From: Reyranella sp.
GTDB taxonomy: Bacteria; Pseudomonadota; Alphaproteobacteria; Reyranellales; Reyranellaceae
Direction: 5' to 3'
DNA: 29,320 nt
NCBI GenBank assembly: GCA_030681635.1
Contig: JAUXRT010000371.1
Coordinates: 1-29,320, forward strand
A program made the translations under genes and the position numbers. Within the stretch, counting starts at the first letter, position 1, and each line of letters opens with the position of its first letter. The notes under the pieces are model-generated. The model did no database searches and was not told the DNA's origin. It was given only the letters and a program-made list of their open reading frames with translations. Below are positions 1-7,914 of this stretch, piece by piece.

Positions 1-702
1 GTGCCGGGCCGCGAGCTGGACGGCATCCACTACGCCATGGATTTCCTGACGCAGCAGAACAAGCGCGTCGCCGGCGACGACGAGGCCCGCGCCGCGCCCA
101 AGGGCACGCTCACGGCCAAGGGCAAGCATGTCGTCGTGATCGGCGGTGGCGACACCGGCTCGGACTGCATCGGCACCTCGAACCGCCAGGGCGCCGCTTC
201 GGTCACCCAGCTCGAAGTGATGCCGCAGCCGCCGGAGCGCGAGAACAAGGCGCTGACCTGGCCGGACTGGCCGCTCAAGATGCGGACCTCGTCCTCGCAG
301 GAAGAGGGTGCGGAGCGCGACTTCGCCGTGCTGACCAAGAAGGCGGTCGGCAAGGACGGCAAGGTGACCGGACTGGAATGCGTGCGCGTGACCTTCGACA
401 AGGGCCGGATGACCGAGGTCGCGGGCAGCGCTTTCCAGCTGAAAGCCGACCTGGTGCTGCTGGCGATGGGGTTCCTGGGCCCGCGCAAGCCCGGCATGGT
501 CGAGCAGGCCACCGTCGCCCTCGATCCGCGCGGCAACGTCGCGGCCAACGTGGTCGACTACAAGACCTCGGTGCCAAAACTGTTCGCCGCCGGCGACATG
601 CGCCGCGGCCAATCGCTGGTCGTGTGGGCAATCCGCGAAGGCCGCCAGTGCGCGCGCTCGATCGACCAGACGCTGATGGGGGCGACGACCCTGCCGCGCT
701 AG
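1..702 (+). CDS. gltD: Glutamate synthase (NADPH) small subunit, 3' part
   Basis: This is the C-terminal 233 residues of the flavoprotein subunit that passes electrons from NADPH to the large subunit (GltB) in glutamate synthesis from glutamine and 2-oxoglutarate. A nucleotide-binding motif, VVIGGGDTGSDC, lies near residue 45 and is followed by the family stretch on dinitrogen-organic chemistry typical of GltD (QPPERENKALTWPDWP). The C-terminal FAD-contacting segment LFAAGDMRRGQSLVVWAI is intact near residue 195. Family members are about 470-490 residues, so roughly half lies upstream of the window. The GTG at base 1 is an internal codon, not a start. The gene ends in TAG at 700-702. gltB is probably upstream but is not visible. 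Confidence 0.93.
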   Translation: MPGRELDGIHYAMDFLTQQNKRVAGDDEARAAPKGTLTAKGKHVVVIGGGDTGSDCIGTSNRQGAASVTQLEVMPQPPERENKALTWPDWPLKMRTSSSQEEGAERDFAVLTKKAVGKDGKVTGLECVRVTFDKGRMTEVAGSAFQLKADLVLLAMGFLGPRKPGMVEQATVALDPRGNVAANVVDYKTSVPKLFAAGDMRRGQSLVVWAIREGRQCARSIDQTLMGATTLPR

Positions 703-720
703 GCCAGTTCTGCACTCCGG

Positions 721-751
721 TTGTTTCAGTTCGTCAGAGAATTGTTATAAG
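721..751 (+). promoter_or_regulatory. Possible sigma-70 promoter for the AroQ-like gene
   Basis: TTGTTT at 721-726 is followed, after 18-19 bases, by TTATAAG at 745-751, which contains five of the six consensus -10 bases. It lies in the 108-base gap after gltD, about 60 bases before the AroQ-like start. The -35 match is weak, and transcription from upstream is equally possible. Confidence 0.35.
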
Positions 752-810
752 GTTCCCTGGGACAACCGATATGCACCTGTGGGGGTGGCTGCCGGGCACT
801 TGGGGACGTG

Positions 811-1263
811 ATGAAGCTGCTGCTGATTCAAGGCGCCAACATGGAATATCTGGGCCGGCGCCAGCCCGAACTCTACGGCACGACGACGGCCAAGGAACTG
901 GACGCGATGCTGCGCCGGCAGGCGAAGGCGCTCGGCGTGTCGCTGGAAATCCTCTACACCAACACCGAGGGTGCCGCGGTGTCGGCGATCTACAAGGCCG
1001 ACCGCGCCAAGATTGACGGCATCCTGTTCAACCCGGCGGGCTTCCTCCATGCCGGCCATGCGCTGCGCGACTGCCTGCGCTCGATCAGTGCGCCGGCGAT
1101 CGAAATCCACATCACCAACATCGAGAAACGCGGCTACGGCTCGGTCACGTCCGAAGCCGCGATCGGCATGATCGCGGGCTTCGGCGTCGACTCCTACGTG
1201 CTGGCACTCGAGGCGATGGTGTCACGCCTGCGCAGCCAGCCCCTCACCACACGCCGGTCTTGA
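811..1263 (+). CDS. aroQ: Type II 3-dehydroquinate dehydratase-like protein
   Basis: The 150-residue product has the size and fold signature of type II dehydroquinases, which convert 3-dehydroquinate to 3-dehydroshikimate in the shikimate pathway. Visible family features are the N-terminal GAN with the active-site loop LGRRQPELYG (Arg and the reactive Tyr), NPAGFLHAGHALRD in place of NPxxxxHTSxALRD, and EIHITN carrying the catalytic His. The usual loop after the catalytic His (HAREEFRxHS) is about three residues shorter here, reading EKRGYGSVTS, and the second Arg of that loop is missing. It may therefore be a divergent paralogue. ATG at 811 is preferred over the adjacent GTG at 808 because GGGGA at 802-806 is better spaced. 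The 3' end overlaps the convergent PNPOx-like gene by 20 bases. Confidence 0.8.
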   Translation: MKLLLIQGANMEYLGRRQPELYGTTTAKELDAMLRRQAKALGVSLEILYTNTEGAAVSAIYKADRAKIDGILFNPAGFLHAGHALRDCLRSISAPAIEIHITNIEKRGYGSVTSEAAIGMIAGFGVDSYVLALEAMVSRLRSQPLTTRRS

Positions 1264-2158
1264 GCGTCGTCGGCGCGTAGTCGCCGAAGGTCCAGGCGAA
1301 GGGGAAGGCGCCCCGCCGGCGCCAGCCGCGTTCGACCCTGACCCGCCACAGCCGCTCCGTGCCCTCGGGTCCCGCACTGCCGGGAGTCCAGTCGATCTCC
1401 GCCCGGCCCTGGAGCTGCAGCAGGTCGCCGGTCGCGAAGTCCAGGAACAGCAGGCCGGTTCGTGGATCGCCCAGCAGATTGCCCAGCGTGTTGTAGAAGC
1501 GGTTGCCGCGGAAGTCGGGAATGGCGAGCGTATTGCCGTGGACGCCGACGAAGCCCGGCCGTCCGCCGCGGTGGGACATGTCGAGGCCGCCGTCGCTCTC
1601 GATCTCAGGCCTGGAGCGGCTGGCAACAAAGAACGTGTCCGCTGCCGCGATCAAGGCCCGCGCCGCATCGTCCAGCCCTTCGAAGCGCTCGACCAGCGCC
1701 GCCGTCGGCGCCATCGCCGTCGGTTGCCGGGTCTGGATGTACTGGGCGCAATTGCCGAAGCTTTGCGCGACCCGCACGGTAAGGCCGTGCGCATCGGCAG
1801 CCGCGACGTGGCCGTTGGCGCGGTTGCGCCGCCGGTTGGTGAGGTCGAGACCGAGCAGGCCGATGTTGCGACCCGCGGTAAGGCCTTCGGCGTCGTGAAC
1901 CCCCTCGATGTGCAGGGTCACCGGATCGGGCGATCGGACGAAGCCCGGCCGTCCCGAGAGCACCGAGGCGACCGGCCAGCCCTGCTCGTCCATCGTGGCG
2001 ACGAACAGATAGGGCAGGCCGGTGAAGAATTCGCGATGCTGCTCGGGCATGAAGGGCCGCATACGCGCGCTTTTGGGCCCCTGGCCCGCCAGCGTCTGCG
2101 CCGCCAGCTCGTCGCCGTGGAAGGCGAGGAACTCGGAAGCACCATCCTGCGGGCTCAT
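1244..2158 (-). CDS. Pyridoxamine 5'-phosphate oxidase-family FMN-binding protein
   Basis: The 304-residue protein resembles the broad PNPOx-like split-barrel flavoprotein family. It has an N-terminal segment reading MRPFMPEQHREFFTGLPYLFVATMDEQGWP, typical of the FMN-binding barrel, and a second barrel-like half near residues 195-250 with RPGFVGVHGNTLAIPDFRGNRFYNTLGNLL. The actual substrate cannot be told, and true pyridoxine oxidases are shorter. Its ATG shares one base with the stop of the upstream GFA-family gene (TAATG at 2156-2160), so the two are almost certainly co-translated. The last 20 bases overlap the convergent AroQ-like gene. A role in oxidising or reducing a small electrophile together with the GFA protein is only inference. 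Confidence 0.8.
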   Translation of the reverse strand: MSPQDGASEFLAFHGDELAAQTLAGQGPKSARMRPFMPEQHREFFTGLPYLFVATMDEQGWPVASVLSGRPGFVRSPDPVTLHIEGVHDAEGLTAGRNIGLLGLDLTNRRRNRANGHVAAADAHGLTVRVAQSFGNCAQYIQTRQPTAMAPTAALVERFEGLDDAARALIAAADTFFVASRSRPEIESDGGLDMSHRGGRPGFVGVHGNTLAIPDFRGNRFYNTLGNLLGDPRTGLLFLDFATGDLLQLQGRAEIDWTPGSAGPEGTERLWRVRVERGWRRRGAFPFAWTFGDYAPTTLKTGVW

Positions 2159-2550
2159 TAAAAGCCCTCCGGCTTCTCGGGAAACTGCTGTTTCGGGTCG
2201 TACCAGGAGGCGGCGTCAGATCGCCAGATATGGACCTGGGGCCGGTCGGCGACCCTGGTGTCGAGACAGCCCAGCCGCAGCAGCACAGTGGGCTGGGCGG
2301 TGCGCTCGGCCATGATGTGCGAGCCGCACTTGGTGCAGAAGCGGCGGAACTTGCCGGGCGAGGATTCGAAGGCGCCGAGCTGGTCCTGGCCGCGCACCCA
2401 ACGGAATTTTTCGCGCGGCACCGCGGTCACCGACGAGAAAGCCGTGCCGTGGGTCTTGCGGCAGGTCTGGCAATGGCAGTGCACGATGCGCTCCAGCGAT
2501 GCGTCGGCCTCGTAGGCGACACCGCCGCAGAGGCAGCTTCCCGTCAGCAT
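2158..2550 (-). CDS. GFA family (glutathione-dependent formaldehyde-activating-like) protein
   Basis: This 130-residue zinc protein starts GSCLCGGVAYE, followed by HCHCQTCRKTHG and, near residue 72, FCTKCGSHI. These are the three cysteine clusters that define the GFA/CENP-V fold. Family members bind zinc, and some bind glutathione, but many are wrongly named as formaldehyde-activating enzymes and their reaction is unknown. GAGGAGGT about six bases before the ATG is a strong ribosome binding site. The gene is first in a two-gene unit with the PNPOx-like gene and diverges from the LysR gene, whose operator lies in the 102-base gap, so LysR control of the pair is likely. Confidence 0.9.
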   Translation of the reverse strand: MLTGSCLCGGVAYEADASLERIVHCHCQTCRKTHGTAFSSVTAVPREKFRWVRGQDQLGAFESSPGKFRRFCTKCGSHIMAERTAQPTVLLRLGCLDTRVADRPQVHIWRSDAASWYDPKQQFPEKPEGF

Positions 2551-2630
2551 GCTCGGACCTCCTCGATGTGATCTTCAGAGGATAGGCCCCGGAGATTGCG
2601 CCGGGTAGAGCACGAATGTTAAAGTCATAA

Positions 2631-2645
2631 TTCCATATTATGGAA
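2631..2645. promoter_or_regulatory. Perfect palindrome, probable LysR-type operator
   Basis: The 15-base sequence TTCCATATTATGGAA has two perfect 7-base arms around one T. It contains a T-N11-A core (T at 2632, A at 2644), the known LysR-type box. It lies eight bases before the lysR ATG, overlaps the regulator's ribosome binding site (GGAAGA at 2642-2647) and a TATTAT -10-like hexamer, and faces the divergent GFA gene. This is the usual arrangement for autoregulation combined with control of a divergent target. Confidence 0.65.
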
Positions 2646-2652
2646 GAATGAG

Positions 2653-3549
2653 ATGGACCGTCTCGACGAGCTCGGCGTCTTCGTGCGCATCGTGGAGGAG
2701 GGCAGCCTGGTCCGTGCCGCCAAAAGGCTGCGGCGCTCGCCGCCTGCCGTGACGCGCGCGCTGGCCGCCCTGGAAGACCGCATCGGCGTCCGCCTGGTCG
2801 ACCGCACGACGCGCCGCCTTGCACCCACCGAGGCCGGCCGCGCGCTCTACGACAAGGCGCGCGCGCTGATGCAGGACTACGAGGCCGCCACCGCGGGCGC
2901 CCGCGAGGCGCCGGTGCGCGGCCTGCTGCGCATCACGGCGCCGGTGCAGTTCGGCCGCCGCCACGTCGCTCCGGTCGTGTCGCGCTTCCTCGATGCCCAT
3001 GAGGGGGTCGAGGTCGAGCTGTTGCTGAACGACCGCAACGTCGACCTGATCGAGGAGGGCATCGACGTGGCGCTCCGCATCGGCCAGCTCGCCGATTCGA
3101 CGCTCGCGGTGCGGCCGGTGGGTCATGTGCGTCGGCTGTGGGTGGCGAGCCCGGCCTATCTCAAGCGGCGCGGCACGCCGCGGGCGCCCGATGAACTCGC
3201 CAAACACGAGGCCCTGCTCGGCACGTCGCGCGGCACGATCGAGTGGGCCTTTGCCGGCCCCAGGCGCGGCGCGCCGATGCACATGACCGGGCGGCTCAGG
3301 GTCGACGATGTCGAGACCCGCCTGCGCGCGGCGCGCGACGGACGCGGCATCGCCCAACTCCTGTCCTACCAGGTGGCCGAGGATCTCGCGGCCGGGCGGC
3401 TGGTGCGTCTGCTGCAGGCCTGGGAATCGCCGCCGCTGCCCGTCCACCTCGTCACCAAGGGCCGTGTCCATCGCGCGCCCAAGATCGAGGCGTTCCTGGA
3501 GTTTGCGGTCAAGCGGCTGCAGGCATTGCCGGTCCTCCGGCCCGATTGA
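2653..3549 (+). CDS. LysR-family transcriptional regulator
   Basis: The 298-residue protein has the classic LysR layout. A winged helix-turn-helix occupies about residues 1-60 (GSLVRAAKRLRRSPPAVTRAL, then a wing ending TRRLAPTEAG). The co-inducer-binding domain covers about 90-290 and opens with GLLRITAPVQFGRRHVAP, as in the large CrgA/AaeR-like subgroup. Start choice rests on GGAAGA five bases before the ATG at 2653; the earlier ATG at 2648 is out of frame. It is divergent from the GFA/PNPOx-like pair and probably controls it through the palindrome at 2631-2645. The inducer cannot be predicted from sequence. Confidence 0.93.
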   Translation: MDRLDELGVFVRIVEEGSLVRAAKRLRRSPPAVTRALAALEDRIGVRLVDRTTRRLAPTEAGRALYDKARALMQDYEAATAGAREAPVRGLLRITAPVQFGRRHVAPVVSRFLDAHEGVEVELLLNDRNVDLIEEGIDVALRIGQLADSTLAVRPVGHVRRLWVASPAYLKRRGTPRAPDELAKHEALLGTSRGTIEWAFAGPRRGAPMHMTGRLRVDDVETRLRAARDGRGIAQLLSYQVAEDLAAGRLVRLLQAWESPPLPVHLVTKGRVHRAPKIEAFLEFAVKRLQALPVLRPD

Positions 3550-3592
3550 CACACGATGTGCAGTTGGCTTATCGCTTAACTACCAAGTTAAG
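3546..3592 (+). promoter_or_regulatory. Promoter with inverted-repeat operator before DUF1428 gene
   Basis: A perfect -35 hexamer TTGACA (3546-3551) overlaps the LysR stop codon. A weak -10 candidate (TATCGC, 3570-3575) follows at 18 bases. Immediately downstream, CTTAACT (3575-3581) and AGTTAAG (3586-3592) form a perfect 7-base inverted repeat with a four-base spacer. A repressor bound there would cover the start of transcription. The form resembles sites used by ArsR/SmtB-type repressors, but no such regulator is in the window. Confidence 0.5.
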
Positions 3593-3608
3593 TATCAGGA
3601 GGTAACGC

Positions 3609-3962
3609 ATGTCTTATGTCGATGGCTTCGTGCTGCTGGTGCCGAAGAAGAACCTGGCCGCCTACAAGCGCATCTCGACCCGGGCCGGCAAGGTCTGGCG
3701 CGAGCATGGTGCGCTCGATTACCGCGAGTGCGTCGGCGACGACCTCGATGTCAAATTCGGCCGGCCCTTCCCGAAGCTCGCCAAGCCCAAGCCCGGCGAA
3801 GCGATCGTGTTCTCCTACATCGTCTACAAGTCACGCGCGCAGCGCGACAAGGTCAACGCCAAGGTGATGGCGGACAAGCGCATCACGATGGACATGAAGA
3901 AGATGCCGTTCGACGTGAAGCGCATGTCCTGCGGCGGCTTCAAGACCTTCGTCGAGCTGTAG
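3609..3962 (+). CDS. DUF1428 family protein
   Basis: This small 117-residue protein begins MSYVDGFVLLVPKKNLAAYKR and contains REHGALDYRECVGDD, both hallmarks of the DUF1428 family, which has a ferredoxin-like (dimeric alpha-beta barrel) fold and no assigned reaction. Length matches the family. The ribosome binding site AGGAGGT (3597-3603) is close to consensus, which suggests high expression when the upstream inverted repeat is free. It is preceded by the LysR gene on the same strand but appears to have its own promoter. Confidence 0.9.
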   Translation: MSYVDGFVLLVPKKNLAAYKRISTRAGKVWREHGALDYRECVGDDLDVKFGRPFPKLAKPKPGEAIVFSYIVYKSRAQRDKVNAKVMADKRITMDMKKMPFDVKRMSCGGFKTFVEL

Positions 3963-3993
3963 GCGGCGCCTGCCGCCTGCGCTACAAGGCGAC

Positions 3994-4431
3994 ATGATCG
4001 AGATTTCGCCGCTCCGACCCCAGGACCGCGCCGGCTGGCAGCCGCTCGCCGTCGGCTACAACGCCTTCTACGAGCGGGTGCTGCCCGACGCCGCCTACGA
4101 CCGCACTTTCGCCCGCCTGCTGAAGGCGGATGAATTGCACGGCCTCGCCGCGCGGCTGGAAGGCCGCGTGATCGGCATCGCGCACTACACGTTCCAGGCC
4201 AACGTCTGGTTCGACGATGTCTGCTACCTGGCCGATCTCTTCGTCGATGAATCCGTGCGCGGCCAGGGCGCTGCGCGCGGCCTGATCGAGGCGGTGGCGG
4301 ACGCTGCTCGGGCGCGTGGCTGCCCGCGATACTATTGGCTGACCCAGACCAACAACATCCGCGCCCGGGGTCTCTACGACAAGGTCGCACGCCACGTCGG
4401 CTTCATCCGCTACGACTACCCGATGGTATGA
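3994..4431 (+). CDS. GNAT family N-acetyltransferase
   Basis: The 145-residue protein is a single GNAT domain. The acetyl-CoA pyrophosphate-binding segment is LFVDESVRGQGAARGLIEAV near residues 80-99 (the R-G-Q-G-A loop). It is followed by the beta-5/alpha-4 region with WLTQTNNIRARGLYDKV, where the tyrosine commonly acts as general acid. The acceptor substrate is unknown; a small amine or amino acid is usual in this subgroup. Its TGA overlaps the start of the amidohydrolase gene (ATGA at 4428-4431), so the two are translationally coupled. Confidence 0.9.
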   Translation: MIEISPLRPQDRAGWQPLAVGYNAFYERVLPDAAYDRTFARLLKADELHGLAARLEGRVIGIAHYTFQANVWFDDVCYLADLFVDESVRGQGAARGLIEAVADAARARGCPRYYWLTQTNNIRARGLYDKVARHVGFIRYDYPMV

Positions 4432-5387
4432 GTATGAGCCTGTTCGATACCTTGCCGGCGCCACAGGACTTCTCGCTGCCGATCGTCGATTCCCACCACC
4501 ATCTCTGGGATCTCAAGACCGGGCGCTATCCCACCAAGCAGGACCAGTACGACAAGAATTTCTTTCTCGGCGACTATCGCAAGATCTGCCGCGACTATCT
4601 GCCGGCGAACTATGTCGGGGACCTCGCCGGCTACAAGGTTATCGGCAGCGTCCATATCCAGGCCGGCCGTGCCGCGGATGAACAGGTCGCGGAAACCGAG
4701 TGGCTGGAGACGGTGAACCGGCAGCACGGCCTGCCCTCGGTGGCGGTGGGCCATGTCACCTTCACTCAGCCGGATTGCGCCGAGGTGCTGGCGGGCCACG
4801 CGCGGTCGCCGCTGATGCGCGGCATCCGCTCGCGGCCGGTCACGTCTTCAGGACCGAATGAATCGGTCGCCGGCGCCCCCGGCACCATGCAGGACGACCA
4901 CTGGCGGCGGAACTTCGCGCTGCTGGAAAAGCACGGCATGTCCTGGGACATGCGCATTCCCTACTGGCACCTGGAGGAAGGCGCCGAGGTCGCGCGAAGC
5001 TTCCCGCGCATTCCCATGGTGGTGAACCACACCGGCCTGCCGCTCGATCGCTCGGATGACGGCCTCGTGATCTGGCGGCGCGGCCTAAAAGCGCTCGCCG
5101 ACTGTCCGAATGTCATCATCAAGCTCTCGGAGCTCGGCCTGCCGCACGGCAAGTGGGATGTCCCGAGCAATGTGCGGGTCGTCCGCGAGGCCGCCGCCAT
5201 CTTCGGCGGCGACCGCATCATCTTCGGCAGCAACCTGCCGGTCTCGACGCTAAGCACGGATTTCCGTGGCATCGTCGAGGTGATGCTTCAGGCGCTCCAG
5301 GCCGAGACGCCGGAAACGCTGGCAAAGTTCTTTGCCCTGAACGCCATCCGCTTCTACCGGATCCCGATCGATCGGGTCTCTACTTGA
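4428..5387 (+). CDS. Amidohydrolase (amidohydrolase_2 / TIM-barrel hydrolase) family protein
   Basis: The 319-residue protein starts with PIVDSHHHLWDL (metal-binding HxH near residues 23-25) and has VVNHTG near residue 200 and IIFGSNLPVS near 270. This order marks the amidohydrolase-2 family of metal-dependent hydrolases and lactonases acting on cyclic lactones or decarboxylating small acids. The position that is Asp in many members (GSDWP) is Asn here (GSNLP), a variant shared by part of the family. The start is taken at 4428 because ATG overlaps the GNAT stop in an ATGA junction; 4434 is a second in-frame ATG. The 3' end overlaps the convergent crotonase-family gene by eight bases. Confidence 0.88.
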   Translation: MSMSLFDTLPAPQDFSLPIVDSHHHLWDLKTGRYPTKQDQYDKNFFLGDYRKICRDYLPANYVGDLAGYKVIGSVHIQAGRAADEQVAETEWLETVNRQHGLPSVAVGHVTFTQPDCAEVLAGHARSPLMRGIRSRPVTSSGPNESVAGAPGTMQDDHWRRNFALLEKHGMSWDMRIPYWHLEEGAEVARSFPRIPMVVNHTGLPLDRSDDGLVIWRRGLKALADCPNVIIKLSELGLPHGKWDVPSNVRVVREAAAIFGGDRIIFGSNLPVSTLSTDFRGIVEVMLQALQAETPETLAKFFALNAIRFYRIPIDRVST

Positions 5388-6180
5388 TCGAATCGAGCGT
5401 CGGCAGCTTGTAGCGGTCCTCGGGATCGTTCCAGCCCTTGAAGTTGGGCTTGCGCTTCTCGGCGAAGGCCGCGCGCGATTCCATCAAATCGCTCTTGGCG
5501 CCATGCTCGTGCAGGGCGTCGGCCAGGCGCTCCATGTCGGCGCCCGCGGCGGGACGCATCTGGCGCATCATGTGCACGGTGTTGACCCGCGACGCCGGCG
5601 GCAGGGTCAGCAGATGCTCGGCCATGGCGAGCGCGGTCGGCATCAGCTGGTCGGCCTCGACCAGGCGGTTGATGAAACCCACCTCATAGAAACGCTGGGC
5701 GGTGAAGCGGAAGCCCAGGGCCATTTCCATGGCGATGGGATAGGGCACGTTGGCGATATGGCCGTGGTTGTAACCGCCCAGCAGCCAGCGCTTGGCCTCT
5801 GAGACCTCGAACACCGCCTCGCGTACGGCGACGCGGAGGTCGGTGCGCTCGACCAGCATGAAGCCGCCGCCCATGGCGAAGCCGTTGATCGCGGCGATCA
5901 CCGGCTTCTCGAGCTTGCCCGACATGAACGGATCCTCGATCGCCGGCCGCTGGCCGCCGGCCACGCCCGTCTGCAGCGACTCCTTCATGTCCTCGCCGGC
6001 GCAGAAGCCGCGGCCGGTGCCGGTGAAGATGGCGACTTCCAGCTCCTTGCTGTGGCGGAAGCCGTTCCAGGCCTTGGAGAGTTCCGTCCTCATCTCGTGA
6101 CTGAGGGCGTTCAGCCGCTCGGGCCGGTTCATGCGGACCACGAGCACCTGCCCGTGACGTTCGGTTTCTACAACGGCCAT
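5380..6180 (-). CDS. Enoyl-CoA hydratase/isomerase (crotonase) family protein
   Basis: The 266-residue protein has the crotonase fold: MNRPERLNALS near residue 18, the oxyanion-hole segment FCAGEDM near 59-64, and INGFAMGGGF near 98-107. Of the two catalytic glutamates of enoyl-CoA hydratase, the first (in GGGxE) is Met108 here, while the second corresponds to Glu128 in VSEAK. A plain syn-hydratase is therefore unlikely; an isomerase, a dehydratase variant or another CoA-ester reaction fits better. GAGGAGA eight bases before the ATG supports the start. It stands alone on the minus strand, convergent with the amidohydrolase and divergent from the ABC-F gene. Confidence 0.88.
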   Translation of the reverse strand: MAVVETERHGQVLVVRMNRPERLNALSHEMRTELSKAWNGFRHSKELEVAIFTGTGRGFCAGEDMKESLQTGVAGGQRPAIEDPFMSGKLEKPVIAAINGFAMGGGFMLVERTDLRVAVREAVFEVSEAKRWLLGGYNHGHIANVPYPIAMEMALGFRFTAQRFYEVGFINRLVEADQLMPTALAMAEHLLTLPPASRVNTVHMMRQMRPAAGADMERLADALHEHGAKSDLMESRAAFAEKRKPNFKGWNDPEDRYKLPTLDSIK

Positions 6181-6322
6181 GTTTCTTCTCCTCGGAACCT
6201 CAATCCGGCAGGCTGACGCGGCGGGCGGCGAAAGACAATGGCCGGCGGGGTCTATTGACGTGCGCGGGCTCGCCCCTCAAAACCGCCGCTCTGTTTGAAC
6301 CGGGAGACCAGCGAGAGCGATC

Positions 6323-7855
6323 ATGGCGCCGCGTCAGGCCGTGCTGGGCATGGAGAATGCCAGTTTCTATTACGGGGCAGGGCGCGTCTTCGAGGACGTG
6401 TCGTTCCTGCTCGATGACGCGCGCACGGCCCTGGTCGGCGAGAACGGCGCGGGCAAATCCACTTTGCTGAAATGCCTGACCGGCGAGCTGGAGCTGAACG
6501 CCGGCCAGGTCATCCGTTCCAGGGGCCTGCGCGTCGGCACCCTGCCGCAGGACATTCCCGAGGGTCTGGCCGGGCAGACGGTGCGCGAGGTGCTGGGCCT
6601 CTCGCTCGAGCGGGCTGGTCTCGGCGGCGAGGATTGGCGCATCGACGTGCTGCTGGACGAGATCGGCGTTGCCCCGGAGATCGCCGAGCAGGTCTTCGGC
6701 ACCCTGTCGGGCGGCTGGCAGCGGTTGATGCTGATCGCAGGTGCTGCCCGCCTCGAAGAGCCCGACCTCCTGATCCTGGACGAGCCGACCAACCATCTCG
6801 ACCTCGCCAACATCAATACGCTGGAGCGCTGGCTGACGGTCGAGTTCAAGATTCCGATGCTGATCGTGAGCCACGACCGCGAGTGCCTGGACCGCGTGAC
6901 CGAGCGCACGCTGTTCCTGCGCTCGGACGGCGTGCATGCCTTCAAGACCCGCTTCTCGCTGGCGCGCGAGGAGTTGCTGCGCCGCGATGCGACAGCGGCG
7001 GCGCGCAGCCGCCTCGAGGCCAAGGAGATCGAGCGGCTGGAACGCGCGGCGGCGCGCTACAAGGTCTGGGCGGTCAAGAATCCCGACCTCAACAAGCGCA
7101 AGAACGCCGTCGAGTCGCGGATTGCGAAAATCGAGGCCGACCGGACCCAGACCTACAGCACGCGCGAGCGCCGCCTGGAACTGAATGAGGGCGAGATCGA
7201 CGCCAAGGTGGCGCTCAGGCTCGCCAACCTCGACATCATGGTGCCGGGCGGTGGCCGCAAGCTGCTGGCGATCGATCGGCTGACCGTGGCCGCCGGCGAT
7301 CGCGTGGCAGTGCTGGGGGTGAACGGCGCCGGCAAGTCGACGCTGCTGTCGGCGCTTGCGGCGGCCTACGACCCGGCGCTGGAGCATTACGACAGCCAGG
7401 CCGCGATCCGCTTCAACCCGTCCTGCCGGCTGGTCTACTTCGACCAGAGCATGCGCGACCTGCCGCTCGAGGTGACGCTGCTCGACTATGTCGCCGGCGC
7501 CGAGGGGGCCAGCGAGAAGGAAGCGATCCGGCTGCTGGCCCAGGCGGGCTTCGCCTTTGCCCGGGTGCGCCAGCCGATCGGCCTGCTGAGCCACGGCGAG
7601 CGCGCCCGGCTGGTGTTCCTGCGCCTGAAGCTGCTGCGGCCCAACATCTACCTGCTGGACGAGCCGACCAACCATCTCGACATCGAGGGGCAGGAGGCGC
7701 TGGAGGCCGAACTGGAACAGGGCGAAGTGTCTTGCCTCTTCGTCTCCCACGACCGCTATTTTACCCGCACCGCGGCGACCCGCTTCCTGGAGATCCGCAA
7801 GGGCCGGCTGGTCGAGGTCGAGAGCGCCGACGCCTTCTTCGACGCGCAGGGGTAG
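6323..7855 (+). CDS. ABC-F family ATP-binding protein
   Basis: The 510-residue protein has two nucleotide-binding domains and no membrane segment, the mark of ABC-F proteins that act at the ribosome. Domain 1 has Walker A GENGAGKST (39-47), signature LSGGWQ (128-133) and Walker B LLILDEPTNHLD (149-160). Domain 2 has Walker A GVNGAGKST (332-340), signature LSHGER (422-427) and Walker B YLLDEPTNHLD. The charged linker, about residues 215-290, is rich in Arg, Glu and Lys, as in the P-site tRNA interaction motif. Subfamily (Uup-, YheS- or EttA-like) was not assigned. GGGAGA and GAGAGCG precede the ATG. A long antisense frame over this gene is a coding shadow. Confidence 0.93.
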   Translation: MAPRQAVLGMENASFYYGAGRVFEDVSFLLDDARTALVGENGAGKSTLLKCLTGELELNAGQVIRSRGLRVGTLPQDIPEGLAGQTVREVLGLSLERAGLGGEDWRIDVLLDEIGVAPEIAEQVFGTLSGGWQRLMLIAGAARLEEPDLLILDEPTNHLDLANINTLERWLTVEFKIPMLIVSHDRECLDRVTERTLFLRSDGVHAFKTRFSLAREELLRRDATAAARSRLEAKEIERLERAAARYKVWAVKNPDLNKRKNAVESRIAKIEADRTQTYSTRERRLELNEGEIDAKVALRLANLDIMVPGGGRKLLAIDRLTVAAGDRVAVLGVNGAGKSTLLSALAAAYDPALEHYDSQAAIRFNPSCRLVYFDQSMRDLPLEVTLLDYVAGAEGASEKEAIRLLAQAGFAFARVRQPIGLLSHGERARLVFLRLKLLRPNIYLLDEPTNHLDIEGQEALEAELEQGEVSCLFVSHDRYFTRTAATRFLEIRKGRLVEVESADAFFDAQG

Positions 7856-7914
7856 AGCGAATGAACCTCACTCCGAGAGGCTGACCGGAAACGAGTTGGG
7901 TCGACCCAAGCACT

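Noticed and set aside
2638..3552. 304-codon minus-strand frame over the LysR gene
   Set aside because: The LysR protein has a clear helix-turn-helix, ribosome binding site and operator; the antisense frame has none.
6200..7750. 516-codon open frame antisense to the ABC-F gene
   Set aside because: The sense strand has two complete ATP-binding domains; the antisense product has no recognisable motif and biased composition.
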